From a virus: DNA of 64,000 nt. Positions within the stretch are counted from its first letter, which is position 1; every line of letters begins with the position of its first letter. Under the pieces are notes generated by a model. It was not told the origin of the DNA. It did no database searches and was given only the letters and a program-made list of their open reading frames with translations. This document shows, piece by piece, positions 15,834-26,400 of the stretch. Where the stretch lies: positions 1 to 64,000 of the IMG/VR virus record IMGVR_UViG_3300020159_000429; one strand, given 5' to 3'. The translations under genes and the position numbers were made by a program.

Positions 15834-16840
15834 AGTTCTCTATAAATGTTCAGCAAAAGTTTTTTGTCGTAGGAGTCGCTTTCAATAGCATCAATTTGAT
15901 TCATAACAATCGTATCAACTGATTCAAAGTTGATATCAATGGGCACTGCTGACCCTTCAACTTCTACTTTTTCCGGAATTAACATTAGCTCTCGCAGTTT
16001 ATATTCCGGAATAAATTGTTCTTTGATAAAATTAGCTTCTTCAAATGTAATAGGCAAGTCGATGGTAACTCGGCAGTGCATTTTTTGTCGCAGTAACTCT
16101 TTTGGAGAATCGATGATCTGACTTAGTTTGTAAGTTCTGTAAGTAGGTTGTCCAGGCCATGATTTGTACACTGGAGCAGAACCCCACTCTAGGATCATCA
16201 TGCCTCGATCATCATCACCCGCATCGGCATAGTTGTGTGGAAAAGCATTACCAATATAGGTAATGTTGCGTCCTGTTTGACGTTTGTGGAAGTGGCCACT
16301 AAACACATACTCTTGATTAACAAAGTGTGTACTTTGTAACTGTCCATGATCAGGCATTTGAACCATAGCGTTCATATAAAAGTTAGGCAATTCAAGATGC
16401 CCAAAGATATATCGACTTTTAATTTTAGAAACTTTAGTCCATTCGTCTCCTACAAGCCACGGTAAGATAGTTACATCACCTTCTGTAAGTGGTTCTTTAA
16501 TAGGCACAACATTAGGAAACAATCGCATAAACTCGATGGAGTTAATTTCACGCTTGTCTTTATAAAATAAATCGTGATTGCCTAATATAAAATAGACTTT
16601 TTCAAAACTAGCACTGAGTTTTTCTAAATTACTAACAGTATAGTTCATAGTACTAACATCAGTGGTGCTTCTATTGTGATGCCAGTCGCCTAGAAAGATT
16701 GCTGTTTCACAACCTTCTGCCCGTGCGGTATTACAGAACCAATTTACAAATTCTTCGCAATCTTGATTGTGTGTACGACTACCGCTTTTAAGTCCAAAAT
16801 GTATGTCGGTGAAACAAGCTACTTTTTTAAATAGATTCAT
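15830..16840 (-). CDS. 47: Recombination endonuclease subunit gp47 (Mre11/SbcD-like)
   Basis: A 336-residue calcineurin-like metallophosphoesterase (T4 gp47 is 339). Metal-binding motifs appear in order: DIH at 12-14, GDWHH at 51-55, GNHD at 87-90, GHLE near 149 and GHFHKR near 180. It is the nuclease partner of gp46. It lies 31 bases after the gp55 stop; that gap reads TATAGTATAATATATCT before the ATG and may hold a sigma70-like -10 box, giving earlier expression than the structural genes (inference). Confidence 0.96.
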   Translation of the reverse strand: MNLFKKVACFTDIHFGLKSGSRTHNQDCEEFVNWFCNTARAEGCETAIFLGDWHHNRSTTDVSTMNYTVSNLEKLSASFEKVYFILGNHDLFYKDKREINSIEFMRLFPNVVPIKEPLTEGDVTILPWLVGDEWTKVSKIKSRYIFGHLELPNFYMNAMVQMPDHGQLQSTHFVNQEYVFSGHFHKRQTGRNITYIGNAFPHNYADAGDDDRGMMILEWGSAPVYKSWPGQPTYRTYKLSQIIDSPKELLRQKMHCRVTIDLPITFEEANFIKEQFIPEYKLRELMLIPEKVEVEGSAVPIDINFESVDTIVMNQIDAIESDSYDKKLLLNIYREL

Positions 16841-16871
16841 AGATATATTATACTATAGTTAATGGAATAGA

Positions 16872-17726
16872 TCAATCCCAATCACCGCCTTCGGTGACCA
16901 CGGGACCAGATACTGCTCCACCCCCACCTCCGCTACCGCTGTTCTGTCTAGTCCAGCTTGGATTCATACCATTCATTTCGAGAATGTCGTCTCGAATGTT
17001 TTGATTGCGTTTTTCAATGTTGATAATTCTAACGAATGAATTAGTGACAGCAGCAGTATAGTAAGCAAAAGGATTATTAGATTTACTCTCATCAAATTGT
17101 AGTCCTATCTGAGTTAGTTGAAGAATGGCCTGACCACGCATTTCGTCATTGTAGGTATATCCACGAACGTTACCACGGGTAGCATATCGTTCACAGAGTT
17201 TGATAAACATACGAGCTAGGTCATTGGTCATTTGACCGTGCTCTTTACAAAACTCCCCAGTTGCTAAATCGCCTTTCCAATGACTTTTGCCCACACATAT
17301 TAAGTTGTCATTGTCGTCAAACTTCCAATGTTGGAAAGGAGGAAAGTTTACTTTCTCATGACTGTCGGCAGTACTCTTAACTGTCTTTTTTCTCCCTGGT
17401 GCTAGTGGAATATGATCAAAGGTCATAATTCGAAATACTAAGCTGTGTTTTGATATTTTTTTATAATCAATTTCTGAATCTTTAGCAGATGCTTTTTTAT
17501 TAGTTCTTTGAGCAATTTCGTGTGCTTTTTTGCTGTCTTTAGTAGCACGAAAGCGTTTGGCTTCTGCGATAGTTCTTATATTAAGTTTGGCAAGATTAGG
17601 CAGAATTAAATCATAATCTTGATATTCAGGTTGCGTATAAGAGCAAAATGTATTTTTACTTCTGTGTATTTCTGCTAGTAAGTCCTTGTTTGTTAAGTAC
17701 TTTACTTTTGGTGGTTGTTGTATCAT
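16872..17726 (-). CDS. 55: Late transcription sigma factor gp55
   Basis: A 284-residue protein, longer than T4 gp55 (185). The conserved core at about residues 175-250 (LARMFIKLCERYATRGNVRG, then EMRGQAILQL, NPFAYYTAAVTNSFVRI and EKRNQNIRDD) is the sigma region 2-like part that recognises the late promoter. The N-terminal 170 residues are basic and less conserved. A Gly run precedes the acidic end EGGDWD; in T4 the gp55 C-terminus binds the gp45 sliding clamp, so this tail may do the same (inference). NATAAATA boxes throughout the window are its expected targets. It is divergent from the baseplate operon. Confidence 0.9.
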   Translation of the reverse strand: MIQQPPKVKYLTNKDLLAEIHRSKNTFCSYTQPEYQDYDLILPNLAKLNIRTIAEAKRFRATKDSKKAHEIAQRTNKKASAKDSEIDYKKISKHSLVFRIMTFDHIPLAPGRKKTVKSTADSHEKVNFPPFQHWKFDDNDNLICVGKSHWKGDLATGEFCKEHGQMTNDLARMFIKLCERYATRGNVRGYTYNDEMRGQAILQLTQIGLQFDESKSNNPFAYYTAAVTNSFVRIINIEKRNQNIRDDILEMNGMNPSWTRQNSGSGGGGGAVSGPVVTEGGDWD

Positions 17727-17770
17727 CTAATGAGTCCTCTGTAAATATAATAATAGCACATTTTTAATCA

Positions 17771-17778
17771 AATAAATA
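17771..17778 (+). promoter_or_regulatory. Late promoter-like AATAAATA before the baseplate operon
   Basis: AATAAATA, one base off the T4 late core, 20 bases before the gp48-like ATG at 17798 in the 71-base gap between divergent genes. An AAAGGA ribosome site follows it. The same variant recurs before gp6 and before 41687. Confidence 0.65.
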
Positions 17779-17797
17779 GTCTAAAGGATACCAAATT

Positions 17798-18784
17798 ATG
17801 CCATTGCCTCTGAATACAGAAACCACGATAGGCGGAGTTTCCGTTGTAGTTAGATCTACACCGGAGAAAGCCTCCGGAAATAATTCTAGATCGAATGATC
17901 GAGCACCGTCGGGTGCTGACCTAGCAGTGAGTTCTTATAGTGGTCCCAGTGGTAGTAGTAATTTATCCAATAGCCGCAAGGGCAGAAATCTTCCTGACTT
18001 TAGCGGCCTAGACAAAGCTCTAGGAGTACTAGGAGCCGCTATTGCTCTTAGTGATGGCATTAAAGGTTTGTGGAGTGCTGGTCAAAGTATTTTTCAACGA
18101 GCTCCAACATTAACAAACGCTAAAAGTATTCAAGAGAATGCTAGAGCAGCGGCAGCGTCCGCACCGTCTGAACAACTACAGATATCAAAGACCAATAGTA
18201 AGGATTACAGAGTAAAAATTAACACAAACTTTACTGTGTTTGGCACAGATAACTCATACTTTAGCCTTTTACAAAATACCGACGGGGTAGTGTTTCCTTA
18301 CACGCCAACAATTAGTGTAACATACAAAGCAAACTACACAGCATCTGAAGGCATTGTTCACAGTAATTTTCCTTTTCAGTCTTATAAAAACAGTCAAGTA
18401 GAAGATATTACAATACAAGCAGATTTCACAGTACAAAATAACCAAGAGGGTCTATACTGGCTAGCTGTCATGAACTTTTTTAGATCAGCAACAAAAATGT
18501 TTTACGGAGCATCAACTCCGCAGGGCTTTCCACCAGTGGTGTGTTATTTGTCAGGTTACGGAACTATGATATTACCCGAGGTTCCTGTTATTATAAAATC
18601 GTTTCAAACAGATTTTAAAGACAGTGTTCAATACATTGAAGTAACCGCATTGGACGGTAGTACTCAGTTTGTGCCAACAGTAAGTACTGTTACGGTAACA
18701 GTTAGTCCGATGTACAACAGAGAGTTAACTCGCAAATTTGATCTAAACAAATTCGCCAAAGGCGGATTACTAGGATACCTATAA
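17798..18784 (+). CDS. 48: Baseplate tail-tube cap protein, gp48-like
   Basis: A 328-residue protein (T4 gp48 is 364). The C-terminal two thirds carry the pattern seen in gp48 relatives of aquatic T4-like phages: VFPYTPTISVTYKANY, SQVEDITIQADFT, MNFFRSATKMFYG, VPVIIKSFQTDF and PMYNRELTRKFDL. The N-terminal 130 residues are Ser/Gly-rich and include a hydrophobic ALGVLGAAIALSDG. gp48 caps the baseplate hub and starts the tail tube. First gene of the plus-strand baseplate operon; its stop overlaps the next ATG. gp54 is a less likely alternative. Confidence 0.78.
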   Translation: MPLPLNTETTIGGVSVVVRSTPEKASGNNSRSNDRAPSGADLAVSSYSGPSGSSNLSNSRKGRNLPDFSGLDKALGVLGAAIALSDGIKGLWSAGQSIFQRAPTLTNAKSIQENARAAAASAPSEQLQISKTNSKDYRVKINTNFTVFGTDNSYFSLLQNTDGVVFPYTPTISVTYKANYTASEGIVHSNFPFQSYKNSQVEDITIQADFTVQNNQEGLYWLAVMNFFRSATKMFYGASTPQGFPPVVCYLSGYGTMILPEVPVIIKSFQTDFKDSVQYIEVTALDGSTQFVPTVSTVTVTVSPMYNRELTRKFDLNKFAKGGLLGYL

Positions 18785-19083
18785 TGGCCACATATCAAAA
18801 TACTTCCCCATGGTATATAACAGAACAAAATTCTTTATATCTAGACATTTTAAAAATACGTCCAGTGCCAGCTGACACTCGTGATACTAATTACATTATA
18901 GAAACCAAATACAAAAATCGTCCAGATTTATTATCGTACGATCTCTACGGCACACCAAAATTATGGTGGGTGTTTGCTCAAAGAAATATGTCAATAATAA
19001 AAGATCCAATATATGATTTTGAACCAGGTGTTGAAATAAAAATTCCTCAACAAAATTTTTTAATATCATATCTAGGAATTTAA
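18784..19083 (+). CDS. 53: Baseplate wedge protein gp53
   Basis: A 99-residue protein matching the N-terminal part of gp53: YKNRPDLLSYDLYGTPKLWW, then FAQRNMSIIKDPIYDF and GVEIKIP. gp53 joins neighbouring baseplate wedges. T4 gp53 is 196 residues, so this is the short form usual in aquatic T4-like phages. The ATG overlaps the gp48-like stop by one base. Confidence 0.87.
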   Translation: MATYQNTSPWYITEQNSLYLDILKIRPVPADTRDTNYIIETKYKNRPDLLSYDLYGTPKLWWVFAQRNMSIIKDPIYDFEPGVEIKIPQQNFLISYLGI

Positions 19084-19084
19084 T

Positions 19085-21346
19085 ATGACTGTTTCTATTC
19101 GAGGCCTAGCAAACAAAAACGATCAAGCTGCTATAGACATTAGCAGTGTGCGAGCTGAAAATCAAAAAACTGCGTTTGGCGCCTGCGAAGATAATATTTT
19201 AAAATCTTACTCAAATGTTACCTACAGATGGACCCTAGCACCCCTCACTCCAAAACAAGTAACACAGCTTCAGACAGGCATTGGTATTGGCAGTTTAAAC
19301 CCTGGGCTAGCTAATATTGTAATATGTTCCGGAGGCGGTAGAGATGCTGATCGAGCAGCAACAATTTACGGATCACCAGAATATTTTATTGACAACGTTG
19401 AAATTAATACACTGGCCACTCCAACTAAAGAATCTGGCTTGTCTGGTAATCTTACCATGAACTTTGATGTAATTGAACCGTATAGTCTTGGATTGTTTAT
19501 TCAAAGTTTACAAGCAGCAGCACTTAGATCAACTTACACCAACTATCTAGAGTGTACATGGTTAATGCAGGTTGATTTTTTTGGTGTAGCTGTAAATGGG
19601 GGTCGTGAATACATTCCTGATGCGACCCGACTTTATACACAAAAATTACAACAAATATCTTTTGTTGCCACAGAAGCTGGCAGCAAATATCAAGTTAAAA
19701 CTTTAGATTTTAATCTTGAAGCGTTTAATAATGTCTATGGTACATTTCCAAGTGCTGCTAATTTTCAAGGAAGTAATGTCCAAGAAGCATTATCGAGTCT
19801 TGCTAAAGTATTAAATGATGCTCAGGCGCTGGCTGTAAAACAACAAATCATAACAATAGCAGACGAATATGAGATAGTTGTTAAAGAAGCTAACGGGATT
19901 CCTAGTATGGGCATGTTAGGTGACAGGATGAGAGTCTCAAAGTTTCCAGCAGCAACTTCAAGTGATAAATCATCCGGTTCGGCAAAAGATCCCGCTAAAA
20001 GTGCAGACGGAAGGGGAGCACCCGAATACGTTATTAGAAAGTTCACATATCCGCCGGATGACAAGAGACGCATTGTTGACATGATTAGAGAAGTAATGAT
20101 TTCTTCAGAATTTATTACAACCGCTATTAAACCAGAAAATATTGATCCAGCCGACGGAATGATTAATTGGTATAGAATTAGCGTAGTAACAGAATACAAA
20201 GGTACAAACGCTGCAAAGGCAAATGTACAAACTGACTCTGTTCAAAATAGGCCTGCATATAAATTTACCTTTGTAGTTACTCCTTACAGAGTACATCATG
20301 GTGTGGCAAAAACACCACTGGGTCCAACGCTTGGAATGGGTAATAAAGGACTTAAATCCACAATTAAAAAGCAATACAATTATCTATATACTGGGCTAAA
20401 TGACGATATAATTAAATGGGAGTTAAAGTTTGATAATACATTTTACACCTCAATACCTTTTGCTTCTACAGTTACTGAGAGAGATGTTGCAGGTGTTTTG
20501 GGAGAGCGGGCAGCAAAAGGCTCTGCAGTACCATCTAGCCAAGTCAGCAAATTAATAACCCATGCTGGGCGATTAATGAGAGACAAACCCGGATCGTATG
20601 TAAAACCTATGGGAGGTAGTACTGTTGATTCAGCTGACATTAGAACTGCTAGAGCATTTGAACAAGCAATAATGTTAGGCACAGAAATGATAACGTTGAA
20701 TATGACAATTTTAGGTGATCCCTACTACCTATCGAAATCCGGAGCATTTTTAGAACAGATTGGAGCCACCGCTCCCGGCTCTCAAATTAACAACGATAAA
20801 ACAATGGCATCGGAGTCAGGAGAAGTTAGGATATTTTTAAGATTTAGGACTCCAATTGACGCTCCAACTCCGGGTGGTGCTTTGTTTATTTTTCCTGCGT
20901 CTGGGTATTCTGACAGTCCGTTTGGCGGATTATATAAAGTTAGATCAGTAAAAAGCAAATTCCACGAAGGTGTGTTTACACAGGAATTGGATTTGTTTAG
21001 AGATAGAGGACAACAGCCCGAAGAAATACTTTCTTTGAGATCTGATCCAAGTGCGGTTTTTAATTCGGCCATTGTAGTTGACCCGCGTATTAACGGATAC
21101 AACGGAAACGCTGCCCAAACAACACCACTGGCGGTGGTGTTAACCCCGGATACCGACGGACCTCCTCAACAATCAACATTTGGGCCTAAAGTTGAAATTG
21201 GCCCCGTAAATCCCGCTGCTAATCTAGCACCTGTCGCATTACCAGACTCACCAAATGGGGGAAGTCCTGTTTTCAAAACATTGCCAGATGGAAGTAAAAT
21301 ACGATATACTGATGAACTAAAAAATCAATTAGACAATGCTCAATAA
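19085..21346 (+). CDS. Baseplate structural protein, hub candidate (gp27 position)
   Basis: A 753-residue protein not recognised by a clear motif. Beta-rich stretches dominate. The N-terminal 220 residues contain YRWTLAPLTPKQ and SGNLTMNFDVIEPYSLGLF, and residues about 320-400 contain YVIRKFTYPPDDKRRIVDMI and VTPYRVHHG. The C-terminal 60 residues are Pro-rich and disordered. It lies between gp53 and the gp5-like spike, where a partner of gp5 is expected, so a gp27-like hub role is inferred from order alone; it is about twice the length of T4 gp27. A strong ribosome site for the next gene follows the stop. Confidence 0.65.
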   Translation: MTVSIRGLANKNDQAAIDISSVRAENQKTAFGACEDNILKSYSNVTYRWTLAPLTPKQVTQLQTGIGIGSLNPGLANIVICSGGGRDADRAATIYGSPEYFIDNVEINTLATPTKESGLSGNLTMNFDVIEPYSLGLFIQSLQAAALRSTYTNYLECTWLMQVDFFGVAVNGGREYIPDATRLYTQKLQQISFVATEAGSKYQVKTLDFNLEAFNNVYGTFPSAANFQGSNVQEALSSLAKVLNDAQALAVKQQIITIADEYEIVVKEANGIPSMGMLGDRMRVSKFPAATSSDKSSGSAKDPAKSADGRGAPEYVIRKFTYPPDDKRRIVDMIREVMISSEFITTAIKPENIDPADGMINWYRISVVTEYKGTNAAKANVQTDSVQNRPAYKFTFVVTPYRVHHGVAKTPLGPTLGMGNKGLKSTIKKQYNYLYTGLNDDIIKWELKFDNTFYTSIPFASTVTERDVAGVLGERAAKGSAVPSSQVSKLITHAGRLMRDKPGSYVKPMGGSTVDSADIRTARAFEQAIMLGTEMITLNMTILGDPYYLSKSGAFLEQIGATAPGSQINNDKTMASESGEVRIFLRFRTPIDAPTPGGALFIFPASGYSDSPFGGLYKVRSVKSKFHEGVFTQELDLFRDRGQQPEEILSLRSDPSAVFNSAIVVDPRINGYNGNAAQTTPLAVVLTPDTDGPPQQSTFGPKVEIGPVNPAANLAPVALPDSPNGGSPVFKTLPDGSKIRYTDELKNQLDNAQ

Positions 21347-21357
21347 CAAGGATATAA

Positions 21358-22986
21358 ATGTCAACAACGCATAGACAGAGTCAAGAAAAACATCAAGCAG
21401 GATTATCGCTGGGCCCCAGACTGGCCAAAGTTGTAGGACACAACGACGGCAACGATTTTATGGGAGGCCTATTAGTATCGTTGATCACAGCAGACCCTGC
21501 TGCAACTGGTGAAACTTCAAATGTTATTCCTGTAAAATATTGCCCGCCATTCTTTGGAGCCACCGGTGGATTGTACAATGGCCTTAACACGGGCAACGAT
21601 CAAGCCTACAATGACACACAAAAATCATATGGTATGTGTTTTGTGCCACCAGATGTTGGTGTTACTGTATTAGTGATATTTGAACAAGAAACAGGTGAAG
21701 GATTTTGGATTGGGTGTGTACCAGATACCAACATGAATCATATGGTGCCAGCTATCGCAGCATCGGCTGCTACTGACATATCACCAACGCAAAAAAATGA
21801 TTACGGCGATATCCCACTACCTGTAGCAGAATACAATCAAGTATTAGCTGCTAAAAATAAAAAATCATCAAGCCCAGAAGAAATTAAAAAACCAGTCCAC
21901 CCTATAGCAGGTTTCATGTTAGAACAAGGACTGCTGGAAGATGACATCCGTGGAAGAACAACTTCTACAATGCGTAGAAATCAAACCCCGTCAGTATTTG
22001 GGATTCTAACTCCCGGGCCTCTTGATAAACGCCCCGGTGCTAAACGAGCCACCCAAGGAACGTCAAACGATAAAACTGATCCTTTACCAGTAAGTCGCGT
22101 TGGTGGTACCCAGTTAGTAATGGATGACGGTGATGATCGATTTATAAGAAAAACCCCAGCCAGCGAAGGTCCACCAGAATATGCCAACGCACTTAAAAAA
22201 GAAGCAGGCGATGTTCGAATCCCTATTAGTGAATACTTCCGTGTGAGAACACGCACAGGCCACCAGCTACTATTACATAATTCTGAAGATTTAATCTATA
22301 TTGGTAACAGCAGAGGTACTGCTTGGATAGAGTTAAGCAGTGATGGAAAGATAGATATTTTTGCTGCAGACTCTGTAAGTATTCACACCCAAGGTGATTT
22401 TAATTTCCGTGCTGATAGAGATATAAATCTTGAAGCTGGAAGAAACATTAACACAAGAGCGGAAGGTGAATATAGGCAAGATATTGAAAAAGATTTTACA
22501 TCGTATATCAACGGCAAAGTAACAAGCTATGTCGACGGTGATATACAAAATATTTTTAATGGCAATGTTGTAGAAACAATAGCACAGAATTTTGAAATAA
22601 AGGTAGGTGCTGACCACAAAATCAAAGTAGCTGCTAACAGTCATTTAACAGCAGGCGTTAGTGTATTCTCCACAGCAGGAGTTGACAGTCACTTTTTAAG
22701 CGGCAGCAAACATGTAGAATACGCTGAACGTATTGAAATAAAATGTGACCCGGCAACTCCGGCATTGCCACCATCACTAGCAGAAGCAGCAGCTAAACAA
22801 GAACGAATTTCTTTAATTGATATCGATCTTGTTGATGCTTCACAAAAGTATGTTGATACTCGATATCAATCAACCGAAACAATAAAGAGTATTATGAAAA
22901 GGGTTCCTATGCATGAGCCTTGGTATCAGCATGAAAACGTTGATCCTCAAAAATATAAGTTTGACATGACTGATCGAGATGCGTAA
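21358..22986 (+). CDS. 5: Baseplate spike protein gp5-like, without lysozyme domain
   Basis: A 542-residue protein with an N-terminal OB-fold region (GPRLAKVVGHNDGNDFMGGL, YGMCFVPPDVGVTVLVIF and GEGFWIGCVPD, to about residue 130), a linker, and a C-terminal repetitive beta-helix (about 310-450: DFNFRADRDINLEAGRNINT and following). This OB plus beta-helix plan is that of the T4 gp5/VgrG puncturing needle. The central lysozyme domain of T4 gp5 is absent. The gene sits directly before gp25. In this phage, the M23 domain of the tape-measure paralog may supply the wall-cutting step (inference). Confidence 0.85.
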   Translation: MSTTHRQSQEKHQAGLSLGPRLAKVVGHNDGNDFMGGLLVSLITADPAATGETSNVIPVKYCPPFFGATGGLYNGLNTGNDQAYNDTQKSYGMCFVPPDVGVTVLVIFEQETGEGFWIGCVPDTNMNHMVPAIAASAATDISPTQKNDYGDIPLPVAEYNQVLAAKNKKSSSPEEIKKPVHPIAGFMLEQGLLEDDIRGRTTSTMRRNQTPSVFGILTPGPLDKRPGAKRATQGTSNDKTDPLPVSRVGGTQLVMDDGDDRFIRKTPASEGPPEYANALKKEAGDVRIPISEYFRVRTRTGHQLLLHNSEDLIYIGNSRGTAWIELSSDGKIDIFAADSVSIHTQGDFNFRADRDINLEAGRNINTRAEGEYRQDIEKDFTSYINGKVTSYVDGDIQNIFNGNVVETIAQNFEIKVGADHKIKVAANSHLTAGVSVFSTAGVDSHFLSGSKHVEYAERIEIKCDPATPALPPSLAEAAAKQERISLIDIDLVDASQKYVDTRYQSTETIKSIMKRVPMHEPWYQHENVDPQKYKFDMTDRDA

Positions 22987-22997
22987 GGAGAATAATA

Positions 22998-23450
22998 ATG
23001 GCCAATAAAATTTATAATGTAACACGGATTGAATCTTCAACAGCGTCTGTTGGCGATAATAGAGTTGATGGGCTGTTTGCCTACAAGGGATTCAACAGCA
23101 GGGTTATTAAACAACGATTTAAGCTCTACGATATTGATTTAATTAAACAAGATTTATTAAATCACTTTAATATTAAAAAAGGCGAAAAATTAGAAAATCC
23201 AGATTTTGGAACTATAATTTGGTCAATGATTTACGAACCAATGGATGATGCTGCTATACGGACAGTGTCAGAAGATGTACAACGAATTGTCAACTCTGAT
23301 CCACGTACAGCAGTTGAAACTCTCAAAGTTGATGCTACTGAACAAGGGCTCAGAATAGAAGTAGGGCTGCGATATGTTGATTTTAATCAAGTAGAAATAA
23401 TGTACTTGAACTTTGATAAATCTAGCGTTCCTAACAGTACTCCTAGATAA
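22998..23450 (+). CDS. 25: Baseplate wedge protein gp25
   Basis: A 150-residue protein of the GPW/gp25 family (T4 gp25 is 132). Typical are the N-terminal LYDIDLIKQDLLNHFNIKKG, GEKLENPDFGTIIWSMIYEP and EDVQRIVNSDPR. gp25 forms the core of the wedge and starts sheath polymerisation. An AAGGAG box precedes the ATG. It is followed by a late promoter-like box and gp6. Confidence 0.95.
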   Translation: MANKIYNVTRIESSTASVGDNRVDGLFAYKGFNSRVIKQRFKLYDIDLIKQDLLNHFNIKKGEKLENPDFGTIIWSMIYEPMDDAAIRTVSEDVQRIVNSDPRTAVETLKVDATEQGLRIEVGLRYVDFNQVEIMYLNFDKSSVPNSTPR

Positions 23451-23470
23451 TATGCGTACATTTTTATTCA

Positions 23471-23478
23471 AATAAATA
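23471..23478 (+). promoter_or_regulatory. Late promoter-like AATAAATA before gp6
   Basis: AATAAATA in the 45-base gap between gp25 and gp6, 18 bases before the gp6 ATG at 23496, with ACAGGACA as ribosome site. It would give gp6 and the giant gene extra late transcription. Confidence 0.6.
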
Positions 23479-23495
23479 CTGTACAGGACACGTTA

Positions 23496-26400
23496 ATGAC
23501 AACTACTACTAGACAAAATAATTTAATTCTTGCCGAAGATTGGACAAGAATTTACCAGACCTTTAAAAATGCTGACTTTAAATCCTACGATTTTGAGAAT
23601 CTTCGTAGGGTTATGGTTGCTTACATTAAAGAAAACTATCCCGAAGATTTCAATGATTTTATTGAAAGTTCTGAATTTATTGCGTTAATTGACCTAATAG
23701 CATTCCTTGGTCAAAGCCTAGCATTCCGCATTGATTTAAACAGTCGCGAAAACTTTATTGAACTAGCTGACAGAAAAGAAAGTGTTCTGCGATTAGCTAG
23801 AATGCTGGCCTACAATGCCAAGCGAAATCAATCAGCATCAGGGTTATTAAAGTTTGAAAGCGTAAGCACTACAGAGGATTTGATCGATAGTAACGGTACT
23901 AATCTAGCAAGACAATCAATCGTATGGAACGATCCTTCAAACTCGAATTGGTATGAGCAATTTATACAAGTACTAAACGCCGCCATGATTGAAAACGTTG
24001 AGTTTGGCAAAGACCAAGCTAACAAAACTATAGATGGTATTAGAACTGAACAGTATAGATTAAATTCTTTTTCTACAGCAGTTCCTGTGTTTTCATTTGG
24101 TAAAATTGCTGGTGGAAGAAATACTACATTTGAAATATTAAGCACGGGGATTGGTTCATCAGAATTTATTTTTGAAGAAGCTCCGCTACCGGGTCGTCAG
24201 GTAGGGTTTGTTTACAGACAAGACGGAAAAGGAACTGCGAGTATCAACACTGGTTTCTTTATGATCTTTAAACAAGGATCACTAGAGAGTGCTGAATTTT
24301 CTATAACAGCACCGACACCTAATGAAATAGTGTCAATTGCTACTCAAAATATCAATGATTCAGATGTATGGTTATATTCGTTAGACGCATCGAGGACGTT
24401 GACTAATTATTGGACCCCAGTCGGATCTGTGGTTGGTAACAACATAGTTTACAATAGTTTAAACAGTAATCAACGAAATGTATATTCTATCATAACTCAA
24501 TCTGATGATGCAATTGATCTACAATTTTCAGATGGCGTTTACGGAAATTTACCGCAAGGCGATTTTAGGGTTTATTACCGAGTAAGCAACGGTTTCTCGT
24601 ATGTAATTCCGCCCAACGACATGAAGAACATCTCAGTTAGTATACCTTATATCAATGCTAGGGGTATTCAACACACCCTAACTATTTCGTTAGGACTAGA
24701 ATACACTGTTGAAAACAGTGCTCCGTCGGAGACTATTGATTCTATTAGATCAAAAGCTCCTGCGATATATTACACACAAAATAGAATGATCACCGGAGAG
24801 GATTATAACCTTGCTCCTTTATCATCATCTCAAGAAGTATTAAAAGTCAAAGCTATAAACAGAACCAGTAGTGGTATTAGCAGAAGCTTTGACATTATCG
24901 ATGCTTCTGGAAAATATTCTAAAATTAATGTTTTTGCTGATGACGGCCTTGTCTATAGAAAAGACGAAGAACGAAATTATTCGTTCAAATATTCTAACAA
25001 AAATGTAGTATTAAATTTTATTAGAAATACCATACAGCCAGCATTATCGTCATTTCAAACTTATAATTTTTATCTAACAAATTTTGATAAAATTTTTACA
25101 GCTGACGTCAATGTTAAATGGATTAAATCGACCACCGAAGAAAACGCATCAACCGGTTTCTTTGGTAATGTGTTTGACAGTTTTCCTATTAAAGTAGGCA
25201 CATATACAACAAGTAATCTGCGTTATATTGAAATTGGTGGATTGGTTAAATTTATTCCTCCGAGTGCTAGTCAAGCATTTTATAGAGGCGAATTAGTTAA
25301 CTATGATCCTGCTAACAAAGACCATAAAAAATTCGTATGGACCAAGATAGTAAAATTAGTAGGGGACGGTACTAACGCAGGTAAAGGTAATTTAAATTCC
25401 GGCAAAGGTCCTATTACATTTAGTGAAGTGATTCCAACAGGGTCGTTACCTTCACAAGTTGTATCTAAATTTGCGTCAACTATTCCAACCGATATTGAAA
25501 ATGAAATTTTAAATCTTACTTTTAGTAATGAAACATTTGGCCTACGTTACGATGTATTAGCAGGCGAGTGGACAGTTATTAGTTCAACAAACGTTGATCT
25601 AGAAAACAATTTTAATCTAGGTCAAGCAGGCGATTCGACAAATACCAACGTTGATAGCTCTTGGTTAGTTGCGTTTGTTTACGACGGTGACGAATATAGA
25701 GTACGAGTTCGCGGCACAGAATACATTTTTTCAAGCGTATCTCAAAATAGATTCTATTTTGATCGAGGAGAAAAAGTTTACGACAGTCGTGCTAGAACAT
25801 TAATAAAAGATCAAATAAAAGTGTTAGGTATCAATGAGTCACCGCAGAGTTCCATTGCCACAAATATAGAACTTGCTGACGCAATACTAGCACTAAGGAA
25901 TTCAAATCCGTTGTTTACAGCATCTGATGTTTTAAGTATTGTTGATAGACAACAAACATTAAAAGATAATATTTCTTTTGAAATTGCCGATTCGGTAAGA
26001 TATCAAGACGGGTATAAGAGTGCTGATTCTATCAAACTTTCTTTTTACGACAGTGACGATGACGGAGTCATTGACAATCCAGATTCTTTTGATGAGATAG
26101 TAGGCATCGACCTATTAACAAAATATATTTTCTTCCAACAGGTACAGGATGAAAATGGATTTGATGTGTTTAACTATGTTCCAAATATTAACAATCGTTT
26201 CGTAATCAAAGACAAAGAGATTAATGTTAATGTCAACGAATACGATCACAATCAGTTGATTTATTTTTATGACCAAGGCGAAAATATCATCAAGCGTGTT
26301 GACCTAATTACTAGATCATTTATACTAGAGCCAAGCTACGTTGCTTACATAGGCAGAGATAATTTAAAGTTTCAGTACATTCACAATGCTAGCGAAAGTC

